From Azorinus chamasolen (Eukaryota > Mollusca > Bivalvia > Cardiida > Solecurtidae), in assembly GCA_963576725.1 (NCBI GenBank), contig OY755240.1:96816316-96880315 (forward strand): a stretch of 64,000 nucleotides of DNA, read 5' to 3'. A program made the translations under genes and the position numbers. Under the pieces are notes generated by a model. The model ran no database searches, was not told the DNA's origin, and saw only the letters and a program-made list of their open reading frames with translations. Positions within the stretch are counted from its first letter, which is position 1, and each line of letters starts with the position of its first letter. Shown here piece by piece: positions 33,831 to 45,600 of the stretch.

Positions 33831-35002
33831 ATGCTTTATTTGTTCAATATTTGTAACAATGACAACATTAATATTTATGTCCTGAATGTGTATAATTGAA
33901 AACGCAGTAAAGGCAAGCAGGCCTATCCAAATACAACAGGCAACCATCACCAAAACACCGACAGACAGCATGCCATACACACAGCTACACACCCAAACAC
34001 ACGCACATACACGAAATACACCTTAACAAGCACACAAGTACTAGAGACAACATTCCAAACATAAACAAAAGCACACGCACACAAGACAAACAAAAGCAAG
34101 GGTGAAAAAGAGAGTACCGCATTGTAACGGTCAGTGCAAAATCACCACTAGGGGTTTAAACCGGTTAACGGACGTCCTAACCTCACAATTATCTCAAAAA
34201 CACCCTACCTTAACAAATAGCGTAAATAAAGGTATCCCCGCTGGACTTTCCCGCAACATAGAAGACGGTAAACACTCGGCAAAATATGTAAAACATAGTA
34301 TAACAATTGTGAAACGTCCGTCAAATATTTACTCAATGACTTTGATTAAGTAAGAACAACTGCAGGGAAGCCGTTAAGGGCACGATAAGGAAAAAGTAAT
34401 ACATGAGTCTGGTATCCACATCCCGTATACCATCATAGAGTACTACTCTCGGCCTGTCATCGCGCAGACAAAATGGGAAGCGTAGCTACCGACTGTAAAG
34501 GGGTCAATGACCAAACATGCAGTGCGTTGCAATATAATAGCGTCATAAGCTTTCTTTCTAAAGGTTTAATGCGTTTTATAAACAAATTATGAAATGGATA
34601 TGACTCCAAATATTCTTTAGTTTGTAGATACCATCACTATAAAAGTCCGGGTAAAAAACTTTGTTTGCAGTAACGTATGTAGATTGCAATTATATTTACT
34701 AATCAGAGATATTTTTTCCGAAGTTTGTGATATCTGTAACCTTGCTTAAGAAGTTTATCAGTTATAACTAAATTACGACTGTTACAATATTCTAGCAAAG
34801 AACAGGTTCGGGCAAACCGAACAAGTTGAGAAACATAAACGACATAGGATTTAGAACGGGTTCATCTTCATCTAGAAAAGGATAATTCACAATTTTGAAG
34901 TAAAAATCTTCCCTTTATCGTATATTTTGGACGAAACTTTATCATTTGTGATGGAAAGATTCAAATCTTAAAAGGAATCCATAATGTCAGATTGATTCGC
35001 TT

Positions 35003-35217
35003 TGTTTAACCTTTAGCCTGCTATGGGCGAATGAGTGAATACCTATGCAAACAGTCTGGATCCAGATGAGACGCAAAATAAACGGCGTCTCATCAGGATC
35101 TAAACTCTTTTACACACTGATTGCATTTTGGTAGACAAATTAATTATAGCTTGAATTTTGAAAATATAGCAGGTGAAAAATTATGTAAAAATAATTTGCT
35201 CAGCAGGTTAAAGGTTA
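35003..35217. repeat. MITE family F with TTAA duplication, inside copy P9
   Basis: Ends TTAACCTTTAGCCTGCT and AGCAGGTTAAAGGTTAA; core CAGTCTGGATCCAGATGAG with GTCTCATCAGGATCTAAAC. The uninterrupted PLE at 60.53 kb (CGCTTTGTTTAAGG) shows the empty site with a single TTAA. Confidence 0.85.
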
Positions 35218-35272
35218 AATACATTTCTTTGGGGTAAATTGAGAAAATCATATTTTCAAAATAAGGATTGCA

Positions 35273-35727
35273 ACACAAAAAGGGAAAATTGCAGACTCGG
35301 TTTTACTGAGTCTGTTCATGAACAGTAATTGAAAGTGCAACACTGCTCACGCCCCCTAGCACCGGCTTAAGCGGTATTCAATTTTCAGAACAAGAAGTAC
35401 TGATATTCATGATCTCGAAGGATCAGAAGGTATAACAACACTAAGAATGAAGTACGGGGCGACGTTTTACGGCCGCCACACAAGCACTTAACACCTGCTG
35501 TTGTGACGATTATAAATTCTGAAAGGGGGTGATCCCTGAGAGCAAAAATTGCAACACAAAAAGAGAAAATTGCAGACTCGGTTTTATTGAGTCTGTTCAT
35601 GAACAGTAATTGAAAGTGCAACACTTCTCACGCCCCCTAGCACCGGCTTAAGCGGTATTCAATTTTCAGAACAAGAAGTACTGAAATGCATGATCTCGAA
35701 GGATCAGAAGGTATAACAACACTGAGA
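35273..35727 (-). repeat. Repeat D, two units, inside copy P9
   Basis: GCAGACTCGG at 35291 and 35572, period 281. The 79-codon frame over it is a repeat artefact. Confidence 0.85.
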
Positions 35728-36078
35728 ATGAAGTACGAGTCAAGTAGGCAAAGCCACATACAAGACGCAACTACGCAACCAAAACATCGATAGACAGCAT
35801 GTCACACACACGCGCACACAACATCACACCCAAACACACGCACACACACACACGAGTTGAACACAGAAAACACGAACAAACACACACGCACCAGAGACAA
35901 ATATTCCGAACATGAACCAAAGCACAAGCACAAAGACACAAGACAAACAAAAGTAAGGGTGACAAAGAGAGTACCGCCTTGGCACGGTCAGTAGTAAAAT
36001 CATCACTGGGGTTTAAACCGGCTTACGGACGTCCTAACCTGACACTTATCTCAAAGTCACCCTCGCTTATTAAAACCA
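35728..36078 (-). mobile_element. PLE subfamily A tail inside copy P9
   Basis: AAGTAGGCAAAGCCAC to CTTATCTCAAAGTCACCCTC, with AAACCGG, hairpin and GTACCGCCTTGGCACGG. Confidence 0.75.
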
Positions 36079-36462
36079 TTAACAATATCGGTCTGTGTAT
36101 CAGGTTTTAAGCTTAGCATAGCAATACAAAAGCAACTGTACAACGAGAGGGACACGATTTGTACCCATGGGTATAACAACAACTTGACGATATATGGTAC
36201 CCCAATAGCGTACAAATATATTATCTAAAAGAAAGGTAAGAGATCTACAAAAACCAAGGCATGTCTACATTGTGTAATGTTCAACTTCTGAATTCGAAAA
36301 GAATGAACATTGAACATTACAAGCAAGGAACATTTTATTTTCTCTGGCAAAGGTTTTTTCTATTAATTTAGTCGGTTTATCCTTTATCAGATGATGAACT
36401 GTAGAGTAGTATAGAGTGTAGAGACATCATAAGAGCTCAGTGAAGAAATGTTATACTGTTCA

Positions 36463-36645
36463 TTTTTGTCACTGACCGTTCCAAGGCGGCACTTCGATGT
36501 TCCCATATTGTTTGTTTGTTTTGTCTTTGTGCGTCTCTTTATGATTTTGCTGGTCATGTACATTTGCTGTGTTTTCTTGTTTTGTTGTTCGAGCGGCTGT
36601 TTGTTCTGTATGTGGTGTTCCTGCATGACTCATATTTGTACTTTT
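36463..36645 (+). mobile_element. PLE subfamily B tail stub inside copy P9 (P10)
   Basis: Begins inside the first hairpin (TTTTGTCACTGACCGTTCC) and ends CATATTTGTACTTTT. Opposite strand to its host copy. Confidence 0.8.
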
Positions 36646-37329
36646 AGTTAAAAAATCATTTGAATTTTTTATGGACCAAAACACATTAATACAAGATTTT
36701 TCATATATTTTATCACAGTCATATTTTACATGTACTCTGATCGTAGTAAGACATGACGTCAAACGTTTAGATATTTTAGTAGTAGTACACCAGATAGAGT
36801 TGGCAATGAAACGCGCCTTATAAGGGTTTTTATGTAGTTTCGGAATCCAGTAACAAAGTAGAAAGTTTATGATGTTGTATGTTAGGACCAGACTTGAAGG
36901 TATTGCACATTATTAGATGTTCCGAGACTATACCGTTTTCAGGTGTTTGAACTGTAATATAAGTTTGTGAACCGTCTTTAACACATCAACATAATACAAT
37001 CTTTGATGATTACATTATTTGATGCCTTGTCAGCAGGAGCAAGAATATAATTTGAATAAAAATTAGAAATGTTTTTCTTCAAATAGCGAAATGTAACTCT
37101 AGGTAACTCTAGTTCGAGGTGGTAAAGGCTGGTAATTTGATTTGTAAAAAGCAATACGCGTATCAATAATATAAAAATACATTTCTTCTAATCAAAAAGG
37201 GCATTAACATCAGCATGTTCTCGTCGGCACCATTTGAAATATGAGTTCGAAAAGTCTCAAAGTAAATAATATCTGGAACAGTTTTAATAACTACACGAAT
37301 GGCAAGAACATGTTTTTCGTGTTCTTACC

Positions 37330-37799
37330 CTTCCTTCTGTCTTAATATTCTAATCAGTGTAGATCCAGATCTTACAACTTTCAAAAAGCCGTAAATGGAT
37401 AATGGATAACACACCTGTCACAATTGCCTTAAGATAATAAGGCAACCGTGTTCCGGAATTCTTTTTTAAAGACAGAAAAAACCAAGACTTTGAGTTAAGT
37501 TACTCGATTATTATAATACTATATGTATAACCTGGAATAAACACATATAAACACAATGCTGGACAGCAATATCACATTTTCTCTAAATACAGTGCTAAAA
37601 CACTACGAAGACATTCCAATACACATCATTTATAACAGTTTAAAACCGCCGATACTATGCAATGTAATTGTCACCCAATTGTCACAGTAAAATCACATAT
37701 ATCGAAATAACACATGCAGTTCTCTTCAGTCACCAGAATGTCTTAAGAAAAGCCTCACGGGACGGCGTAACTGTTAAACCTCTCAGGTTGCACCTTCAA
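37330..37799. other. Intron 3, nothing recognised
   Basis: AT-rich; may hold decayed 5' sequence of PLE copy P9 on the minus strand, but no motif is readable. Confidence 0.4.
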
Positions 37800-38055
37800 C
37801 TAACAACAGCCTCACGAGCGTATAATCTAACCACTAGAAAGTTTGCTGAATATTCACACAGACGTTTAGTCTAACCACACGGGTTAACAGTTTGAAATAT
37901 GATAGCCACACAGGCGTCTAACCACACAGGTAACACATTGTACAAGGACAGTCACACAGACGTTTGATATAACCACACAGGTAACAAGTTGAAATATGAT
38001 AGCCACACATGTGTATAGTTTATCCACACAGGTCATACACTCGACTACATATTAA
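37800..38055. repeat. ~47-50-bp minisatellite
   Basis: Four to five units on ATAACCACACAGGTAACA and GAAATATGATAGCCACACA. Confidence 0.75.
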
Positions 38056-38980
38056 TGAAGGTCAGTCACCCCTATAAGTCTATTTCGTTATATATTCAAC
38101 GTAATAAAAGGTTAAAACAATTCCCACGGATCAGGCATATTTACATCCAAGTCGTTGGAACATAGAAAGAGTAATGTATCTCCAATTCTATTCTCTTAGG
38201 TACTGGTTCGATGTGGCACAAATGTATTCAGGATTCAAACTGCACATGGCCAACTTGAGCTACCATAATAGCCACCTAAAAGGAAAATAAAGGGGACTAA
38301 CTAACTAACTACACAATGCATTAAATAAACCCTAAAAATCCACGCGAATAAATTTACTACAGTACAAAACTATCGGGACAGGGTAGTGGTCTACTTACAG
38401 TATACGTCCATTACACCCAGATCTACAACATGTGCTGGGCTTGACTATCTGTTCCTGACTGACCAACTGACCAAGACTCAGCTAAAAACAATATACACCT
38501 GTATACAGCTGGGCTAAAAATAGCAACCACACCCACTGGTCAAGCCAGTTACCTGTCCAGTGCATACCTACAACCATCAAAGTAATGAAGGTACTGACCA
38601 TATTTGTGACAACACCCTTTGGTATAAATGGAATACACTTTATTATAGATATAAAACGGTAATTCATTATTTCATATCTTCTTAAAAAACTAAAATGGTT
38701 AAATACACAGTGGAATGGGTAAGAAACCGAAAGCCATTGCTCAACAGACACATTGAACAATTCTTTTATTACAATATATATCAAAATTTCAGAGTTTATC
38801 CATATTAAACTTTCGAAAAGGAACTTTCAACTTGGATTTGCTCTATTTTTTGGGGGAATAAAACACACTTTCAAATATATTACATACTCGTATTTGCCAT
38901 TGAATAAACAAAATAAACATCGGTCAAAGACTGCTATGTGCGGTGGCACTGAGGTGATATATGCAATATATTTTTTCAAG
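38056..38980. other. Intron 3, nothing recognised
   Basis: Two short frames (38482-38784 minus, 38753-38998 plus) have no motif or start context of note. Confidence 0.5.
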
Positions 38981-38986
38981 TTTGTT

Positions 38987-39318
38987 TTCCCGAGATAATT
39001 TTTTTTATTATCTCGAGAAAACGAAAACAGTTCGTTTTCCTGAGATAATTTTTTTTATTATTTCAAGAAAACGAAGTAGTTCATCTTGACGAGATAATTT
39101 TTTTTATTGTCTCGAGAAAACACAAAAAGTTCGTTTTCCTGAGATATTTTTTTTATTATCTCAAGAAAACGAAGTAGTTCGTTTTTACGAGATATTTTTT
39201 TATTATCTCGAGAAAACGAAATAGATCTAGTTCGTTTTTACGAGATAGATTATTTTATTATCTCGAGAAAACGAAACAAAGTTCGTTTTCCTGAGATATT
39301 TTTTTAAGTCGTGCGCAC
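38987..39318. repeat. Palindromic array ATCTCGAGAAAACGAA
   Basis: Five to six units of about 55 bases, each an inverted pair (TTCGTTTTCCTGAGATAA / TTATCTCGAGAAAACGAA), closing in AAGTCGTGCGCAC. Same element in opposite orientation at 42340-42600. Confidence 0.85.
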
Positions 39319-39559
39319 GGGTGGGGATGGAATAAGTGTGAGGTTGGGCGCCCATAAACCGGTTTAACCCCCCAGTGACTTTTGTCACTGACCGTTCCAA
39401 AGCGGGGCTTCCATCTTCCCCCTAGTGTGTGTTTGTTTTGTCTTTGTGTGTCTCTTGTTGTTTTTATAGTTATGTACATTTGCTGTTTCCTTGTGTTGCT
39501 GTTCGGGCGACTGTTTGTTCTGTATGTGGTGTTTCCTGCATGACTCATTTTTATACTTT
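39319..39559 (+). mobile_element. PLE subfamily B tail (P11)
   Basis: GGGGATGGAATAAGTGTGAG to TTTTTATACTTTT, with the intact CAGTGAC/GTCACTG hairpin. Inserted in the AAGTCGTGCGCACGACTTAA end of the palindromic element. Confidence 0.85.
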
Positions 39560-40030
39560 TAATAAGCCAATCAGAATTGAGGCCTATGAGAAAATGGCCG
39601 AGACAAGAGATGAACTTATAAATATGACTTCATAATTGCGTATAACGTTACCGTGACGTATCAAACATCACTATGACGCGCGCTTTTTACTTTACATGTT
39701 CGCAGTGTGAAAATGTATAAAAACGCGTGTTATGTCTGCGATTTTAAAGCTATCTCCATAATTTATACATCAATATAAAGCTTAGCTCAGTCCCCGTCCA
39801 TTGTATAATGCAATATAAATGTACATAAACACCAGGCAACGATCACAGATATTCTCACTTTGTCCCGAGTCCTATTTTGCGCACGAACAATTCTAGAACT
39901 GCACTGCCCACAGTAAGAATTCCTACTCTGTCCGTCATTATCGGAATTCTTACTTGCGCAGGACAAGTCTGTTATTATTCCTACTTAGCGCGGAACATTT
40001 ACATCATAGAACGCAGTAGTAATTATTCAC
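39560..40030. other. Intron 3 sequence left of the foldback element
   Basis: Starts TAATAAGCCAATCAGAA, the end of the palindromic element; then unique-looking DNA with a small palindrome at AGTAAGAATTCC / GGAATTCTTACT (39910-39955). Confidence 0.5.
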
Positions 40031-41310
40031 AAAGGTGGCCGACGCATGCTTGGACTCACCCATAGAACCCCCCCCCCCCCAAAAAAAAAAAAAAAAAAAA
40101 AAAAAAAATGATCGAAGTATGTTCAACTAGCCTAAAACTATCTATTTGAACCCTAAACCACTACGAAAAACAAGAAAAACACGATCCGGAAAAAAATTTC
40201 CTTTCGGGTCTATATATGTATTGAAAGGTATCTAACTACGCCAGATCAACGGCGGAAAATTCAACAGTCATGTTTTTAAAAGTCTTACAGCAAAGCCAAT
40301 TCAACACCGATTTTAATCATTTTGGTCTTGATCCGTTCCAAATTCCATATATTAAGCGGCACACTTAGTGCTTTCCTTAAATATTGCTCCGTCTTGTCGC
40401 TGCAAGACGGCGAATTTGAAAAAACGCTAGAGCGAAACGATGTGACTCCCGCCTGGATGCATAGACGTATATAGGGGGGATCTGTATTAGTTAATCTTTT
40501 CAACAAAAACAGGAATTATGGTGAAACACTATCGAAAAACATTAAACTCACCGCAATTAAAACGGCGCTTACTATTTCCAGTCTGCTACGAGGAGCCAGT
40601 TTTCTTTCCCCAACTTTCTTTTTGAACGGAAGCGACCATTTTGCTGTGACCCGGCTCATAAACTATTAGATATGCAAATTGACTACTAATTCCGGGCCAC
40701 AGCGAAATGGCCATCTCCGTTCAAAACGAAAGTAGGAGAAAGAAAACTGGCGTCTCATATCAGACTGGAACTAGTCAACATCGTTTTAACTGCGGTGAGT
40801 TGAATGTTTTTCGAATGCGGTTCAGCATAATTCGCGTTTTTGTTGAAAAGTTAAACGAATACAGATCCCCCTATATACTTTTATGCATCCTTGTGGGAGT
40901 CACATCGTTTCGCTCTAGCGTTTTTTCAAATTCGCCGTCTTGCAGCGACAAGACGGAGCAATATTTAAGGAAAGCACTAACTGTGCCGCTTAATATATGG
41001 AATTTGGAACGGATCAAGACCAAAATGATTGAAATCGGTGTTGAATTGGCTTTGCTGTAAGACTTTGAAAAACATGACTGTTGAATTTTCCGCGGTTGAT
41101 CTGGCGTAGTTGGATACCTTTCAATACATATATAGACCCGAAAGGAAATTTTTTTTCCGGGTCGTGTTTTTCTTGTTTTTCGGAGTGGTTAAGGGTTCAA
41201 ATAGACAGTTTTAGGCTAGTTGAACATACTTCGATCACTTTTTTTTTTTTTTTTTTTTTTTGGGGGGGGGGGGGTCTATGGGTGAGTCCAAGCATGCGTC
41301 GGCCACCTTT
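40031..41310. mobile_element. Foldback transposon, arms ~620 bp, 9-bp target duplication
   Basis: Ends AAAGGTGGCCGACGCATGCT and AGCATGCGTCGGCCACCTTT. The arms are inverted copies over about 40031-40665 and 40690-41310, at roughly 95% by eye, each with a C-run next to an A-run (40068-40108; mirrored T/G at 41241-41275). Flanks share ATTATTCAC (40022-40030 and 41312-41320). Long inverted arms plus a 9-bp duplication fit foldback/Mutator-like elements. No transposase is present, so it is non-autonomous. In intron 3. Confidence 0.85.
40707..41060 (+). CDS. Unrecognised ORF in the foldback right arm
   Basis: 117 codons reading outward from the centre, MAISVQNESRRKKTG..., ending IGVELALL. The left arm carries the mirror image (40285-40506 minus, 73 codons); the shared 50 residues differ by only two substitutions (S/T, K/E), while its upstream half has a stop. 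TGCG|GTGAGT (near 40795) and TTGCAG|CGACAAG (near 40945) could be a captured intron, so the true frame may be two exons. No known domain. Confidence 0.25.
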   Translation: MAISVQNESRRKKTGVSYQTGTSQHRFNCGELNVFRMRFSIIRVFVEKLNEYRSPYILLCILVGVTSFRSSVFSNSPSCSDKTEQYLRKALTVPLNIWNLERIKTKMIEIGVELALL

Positions 41311-41559
41311 GATTATTCACACAGTAGTAGATCTAATACTTCAAAGATTTATTATAGCTGTACTAGTGAAACATTCTCGGCAATATTTAGACTTTTGCCA
41401 ATGCACTGGTCATAATGTAAGTTCCATGAAATATTGTTTGAGTAGTTCTAAATAAGGCTTGTAATTGTTTTATTATACAAAAGCAGTGAATCAGATTGGT
41501 AAGATATGAGACCAAAGTACATGTAGGCCTATACACTTTTCAATAGACGCAAATGTTAT

Positions 41560-41646
41560 TGATACGCTAACCATTTCCTCCATAAATATTTAAGTATTAT
41601 CTGTTTGCAAATGTGATACAATGCGTATCTATGGAGGAAAGGGTTA
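41560..41646. repeat. Hairpin MITE family A, internally deleted
   Basis: GCTAACCATTTCCTCCATAA to ATGGAGGAAAGGGTTAAA. Confidence 0.7.
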
Positions 41647-41737
41647 AATTGTTTATGGATAGTGTCCGTCCGTTTCCCATATGTCGAATACATCTTCCCG
41701 CATTTCAACAGGTTTATACACAACTGCGATTCTTAAC

Positions 41738-42095
41738 CCATGCACTCCTACATATATATTCGTGAAATGCTCCACCACTATGAATATACCGATATAATAG
41801 ATATTTATTTTGGAGCAAACTGATAAGATTTTTGATGGAGTAGCCTCAACTGATTTCTATATTTTAGTATATGTTATATAAGCAAACATAGAATACCCTG
41901 ATTAGACAACTCCTTCAGGAGCTATCTGTTCAGGGTCTACTCTGGCATAGAAAGTTAAAATCGTAATTTATGACATTTTCTAAGGAAACATAATAGACCC
42001 TGATCTGGTAGCTCCTATAGGAACTGTCTGAATGCGGGTCTTATTTGTTTGAAAATATGGTGATAAAATGCGTATATATCGTGGAAAGGGAGAAC
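41738..42095. repeat. Hairpin MITE family A, two cores
   Basis: TAACCCATGCACTCCTAC start; cores at 41893 (ATACCCTGATTAGACAAC) and 41994 (TAGACCCTGATCTGG); ends GTGGAAAGGGAGAA. Confidence 0.7.
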
Positions 42096-42184
42096 TCTAA
42101 TCACACAGCAAACAGTAAAAATAATTCACTTCCGCTTAAATTCTAAACTTCTTCTGATTCGCTTACTTTGGGAAAATTATATTG

Positions 42185-42265
42185 CCCGAGTATCAAACAG
42201 TTTAGATCCTGGTCAGACGCTTGTTACTTGTTGTCTGATCTAGGTCCAAAGTGTTTGCAAATCTG
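42185..42265. repeat. MITE family B fragment
   Basis: AAACAGTTTAGATCCTGGTC faces TGATCTAGGTCCAAAG. Confidence 0.6.
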
Positions 42266-42339
42266 TCGAGCCTCGCTTAGCGGAAAACGAGAAACCCCAT
42301 ATATGAATTATTGACTCTGACGGAGGGTTCTGATTGGCT

Positions 42340-42600
42340 TATTAAGTCGTGCGCACGACTTAAATTATCTCAGGAAAACGAACTTTGTTTCGTTTTCTCG
42401 AGATAATAAAAAATTTATCTCGTAAAAACGAACTACTTCGTTTTCTCGAGATAATATTTTTTTTATCTCGTCCAAACTAACTACCTCGTTTTCTTGAGAT
42501 AATAAAAGAAATATCTCGTAAAAACGAACTTTTTTTCGTATTCTCGAGATAATAAAAAATATTATCTCGGGAAAACAAACTTGAAAACAAAATCTTGCAT
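42340..42600. repeat. Palindromic array, inverted relative to 38987
   Basis: GGCTTATTAAGTCGTGCGC then four to five units of AACGAACTTTGTTTCGTTT / CTCGAGATAATAAAA. The 80-codon minus frame is an artefact. Confidence 0.85.
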
Positions 42601-43142
42601 ATGTCACCTCAGTGCCACCGTACTATGGGAGCTCTAAGATCGTAATATATACTGTTTAGAATTATGTAGTCATAATCACATTAATTAATGGCGAACTTTA
42701 AAACTAGATAAAATTACATATTTAATAATGTAATACAATAACCATCATACTGCATGTTACATGTGTATTTCTCTCAAATTTGGCAAAGTCCTACAGCTGC
42801 CGCATGTGTCAATATCAAATTCATCAGTAGTCTGTAAAAGGCAAAACAAAACAAACTCACTAAATATTTCAATAAACGAATTTAAAGTTCACACAGGTGA
42901 CACTAACACAAGGAGTTGTGAGAGTAGCATACAGGGTAAATTTAACCTGTATTTCATGTTTAAACAGATTTGGACAATGGCATGTAATTATATTGGCGAC
43001 GGTCTCTTTTAATCCAGAAAACGAATCTTAATTAAAGTAACAAGAAACATGGCCAAAATACCAAAATAGTAATACATCTTAGGTGTAAGATATATTCATG
43101 AGTAAAGTAAATATTATCTTATCGTTGAGATCTCAACCTAAA
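42601..43142. other. Intron 3, nothing recognised
   Basis: An 83-codon frame at 42761-43012 lacks any motif; sequence AT-rich. Confidence 0.5.
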
Positions 43143-43750
43143 ACACTGAGAATGAAGTACGGGGGGACTTTTACGGCCACCACACACGGATTTAACACCT
43201 GATGTTGTGAAGTAAATATAGTCAGAAAGTGGGAGATCCTTCGAAAGCTTAAGCATCAATGCCTAGAGAGCATATTTATCCGCACCCCCTGCATTACGTC
43301 AATAGTAAAGCCAGGTGACTGGATAAATTCCAATACACAGAATACATTTCTTTCAAAGAACTACTTGCAACGACCTAGAATTGTACGCATACAGGACCGA
43401 CACCGTATGTCAGACCGATCCTTTTTCCGTTATTTTTCTCCCAAGTTTCAGGATATATTTACTTCACACTAGCAGGCGTTAAGTGCGTGTGTGGCTGCCG
43501 TAAAAAGGCGCCCTTAATTAATTCTCAGTGTTGTTATATATTCTGGTCCTTCCAGATGATTAGTTTTGAATGTTATTAGTTTTGAAAATTGAATACTGCT
43601 TAAGCCGATGCTAGGGGGCGTGGGTAGTGTTGTACTTTTAATTACTACTCATGGACAGACTCAATTAAACCGGGTCTGCATTTTTCTATTTTTACATTGC
43701 TACTTTTGCTTTCTAAGGATCTCCCACTTTCAGGATATATTTATATTAAA
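43143..43750. repeat. Repeat D pieces in inverted orientation
   Basis: 43143-43250 is a minus-strand piece (ACTGAGAATGAAGTACGGGG); 43435-43745 is a plus-strand unit (TAATTCTCAGTGTTGTTATA, GATGCTAGGGGGCGTG). Confidence 0.8.
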
Positions 43751-44925
43751 GTATTTTATGTCCTAGGCATTGGCGCGTGATAGACATCAACTTCGTTCTA
43801 TTTATAGCGCACGTACACATTGATATATAAAATAGTTATAGAAACTTATTTACGATCCCGTGCAAGTGGTCTTATGTAAAATAACAAAGTAGACCATTAT
43901 CAAACGGCGCCTGTATATAGTGATTGTTTGATAAGAAACGGATGCATATCTCTCCTTGTTTTATTTTTAAAGGGAGTCAATTTGTATAGATTTGAATCTA
44001 CAGTTTCGGTGATGGCATATATTTAAAATTGATTTATTCAATATTCATACAGTGGTTCTTACAAAAGACTGTAGTCATGGAGTTTTCTCTTTTTGCATTG
44101 GTGTTTTTGCTTTCGAAGGATCTCATATTATCAGAGTTTCAACTTTATTTATTGACACTAATTTTGTCCATTATTGTACAAGTTCAATGTTACATGAATT
44201 GTCTGCTTAAGCAAATTTAGTACAACGCAGTAGTATTTATAGGAACTGTCCTGAGATTTATTTGGGATAGTTTTTCTCAAATGAAAACGAGTTTTATCAC
44301 GTAACTGCAACGTTTTTGATATTCATGTAAATGTTTGTTATGATGTTTCCATGAATGGGAATCGCGTGACGTTATCGTGTGACATCACATCTTATACTAC
44401 ACAAGTTAGATGTATAGGAGATCTTACATGAGTGTCCATGAGTGTTCGTTGCTATTTATGAAACGAGTTTACTATAATAATATGACACGAGCTTTAACAT
44501 AGTACATAGTAGTAAACGAGTTTCATGAAAATAATTTGCTGTAATGAACACGAATGTAAGATTCTTTTTATCATATAGTCCTTAAAATGCCATAGAAAAT
44601 GAAACAATGCTATAGCTAACGACTGTTTCGGCCATTCCTTACTAACAGCGTTGTAATACAACGGACGACGCACTATGATTGGCTAACGTTTAAATGAGCG
44701 CTACGATTGGCCAACGATTGCCAATTCGCATGACAAAAAGGCACTTGTGCATTTCCGCGATTTACGGCACTCAGTTACGACACTCTTATAAGGCAGATTA
44801 TGTGATAAAACAAATATGTGATAGTTATATTAGCCTGGAGACAAGCAAAGTTATGTGAAAAAAAATTGCTGCCCGCTTTCTCATATTGACGCCTTTTGAT
44901 GGTAAGTCTAAAACACAATCGTGCA
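43751..44925. other. Intron 3, no gene recognised
   Basis: Unique-looking DNA. Two CCAAT-like blocks (TGATTGGCTAACG at 44675, CGATTGGCCAACG at 44704) sit near a GTAAGTC at 44900, but no coding frame supports a start here. Confidence 0.45.
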
Positions 44926-44929
44926 TTTA

Positions 44930-45260
44930 TTTTCCATTGAGATATTGGAGAAATGCAATGGAAATAAAAACATCCCTTTATGTGTAGATTTGTTCGTTTC
45001 TGTGCGTATTATGCTTATTGTAAGAGAAACTCCTTTGAAAGAGACCGAATGAAAAACAGTATATCATTAATAAACGCACACTAGTGTATATCCTTTTCAT
45101 TGCGCCACTGGAGAAATGAAAGAAAGCACACAATGGAAACAAACACCCCATTCATGTGTCGATTTTTCCCCGTTTTGGGGTGCTATGGTTATTATATGAT
45201 AAACTCCTTTTAATTGACCAAATTGAAACACGATATGTCCAGTTGTGGATTTACTGACAA
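44930..45260. repeat. Diverged ~165-bp direct duplication
   Basis: TTGGAGAAATGCAATGG / CTGGAGAAATGAAAGAAAGC and GTGTAGATTTGTTCG / GTGTCGATTTTTCCC mark the two halves. Confidence 0.55.
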
Positions 45261-45299
45261 AAATTCCATTGCGCCCTGGATAATGATAATTCATATTGA

Positions 45300-45600
45300 G
45301 ACCATACATATTCCTATAGGAGCTTTCAACATTACTTTAGACCTGTATTAAGCTGTCACATGTGTTTCTAGATACCTGTAGCGATACATTTTAGAGCAAT
45401 TATGTATTGTAAGTTTTGGAAAGTCTGAAGGTTTCGTTCGAGCTATCCAGAAGTGCGAGTTTTCCGTGTTCCAGATATCGAAGTTCAACTGTATCAATTT
45501 TATATCGCTGTTTGAAGCTCCAGTTTTACCTAATGAAACATCATTAGATAACATTATACAATATAAAGCATCGATGGCCCACTTATGAATTTATAATCGT
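45300..45600. repeat. MITE-like sequence, family C related
   Basis: CATTACTTTAGACCTGTATT matches the family-C inner arm; GTCTGAAGGTTTCGTTCGAG and ATATCGAAGTTCAACTGTA follow. Confidence 0.45.

Larger units (their letters stand above)
33898..37330 (-). mobile_element. Long PLE copy (P9) broken by four insertions
   Basis: Read on the minus strand: N-terminal region (ILAPADKASNNV, 37166-36978; NPYKARF and FIANSIW in broken frames; KIYEKSCINVFWSIKNS, 36700-36650), RT motif A region (about 36430-36360), then the thumb and C-terminus (34985-34460, frameshifted) and the UTR with tail to 33898 (AGGCAAGCAGG). Interruptions: subfamily-B tail at 36463-36645, a subfamily-A tail at 35728-36078, repeat D at 35273-35727 and a TTAA MITE at 35003-35217. 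It is the only copy showing sequence upstream of the RT fingers. It is inactive. Confidence 0.7.

Noticed and set aside
35385..35624. 79-codon frame, also similar frames at 32258-32802
   Set aside because: Translation of repeat D; the similarity between the frames reflects the repeat.
42365..42607. 80-codon frame rich in SRENEVV-like repeats
   Set aside because: Product of the CGAGAAAACGAA palindromic array.
44640..44910. Promoter with two CCAAT-like boxes and an exon ending at GTAAGTC
   Set aside because: No coding frame or conserved element near; the region lies within a predicted intron.
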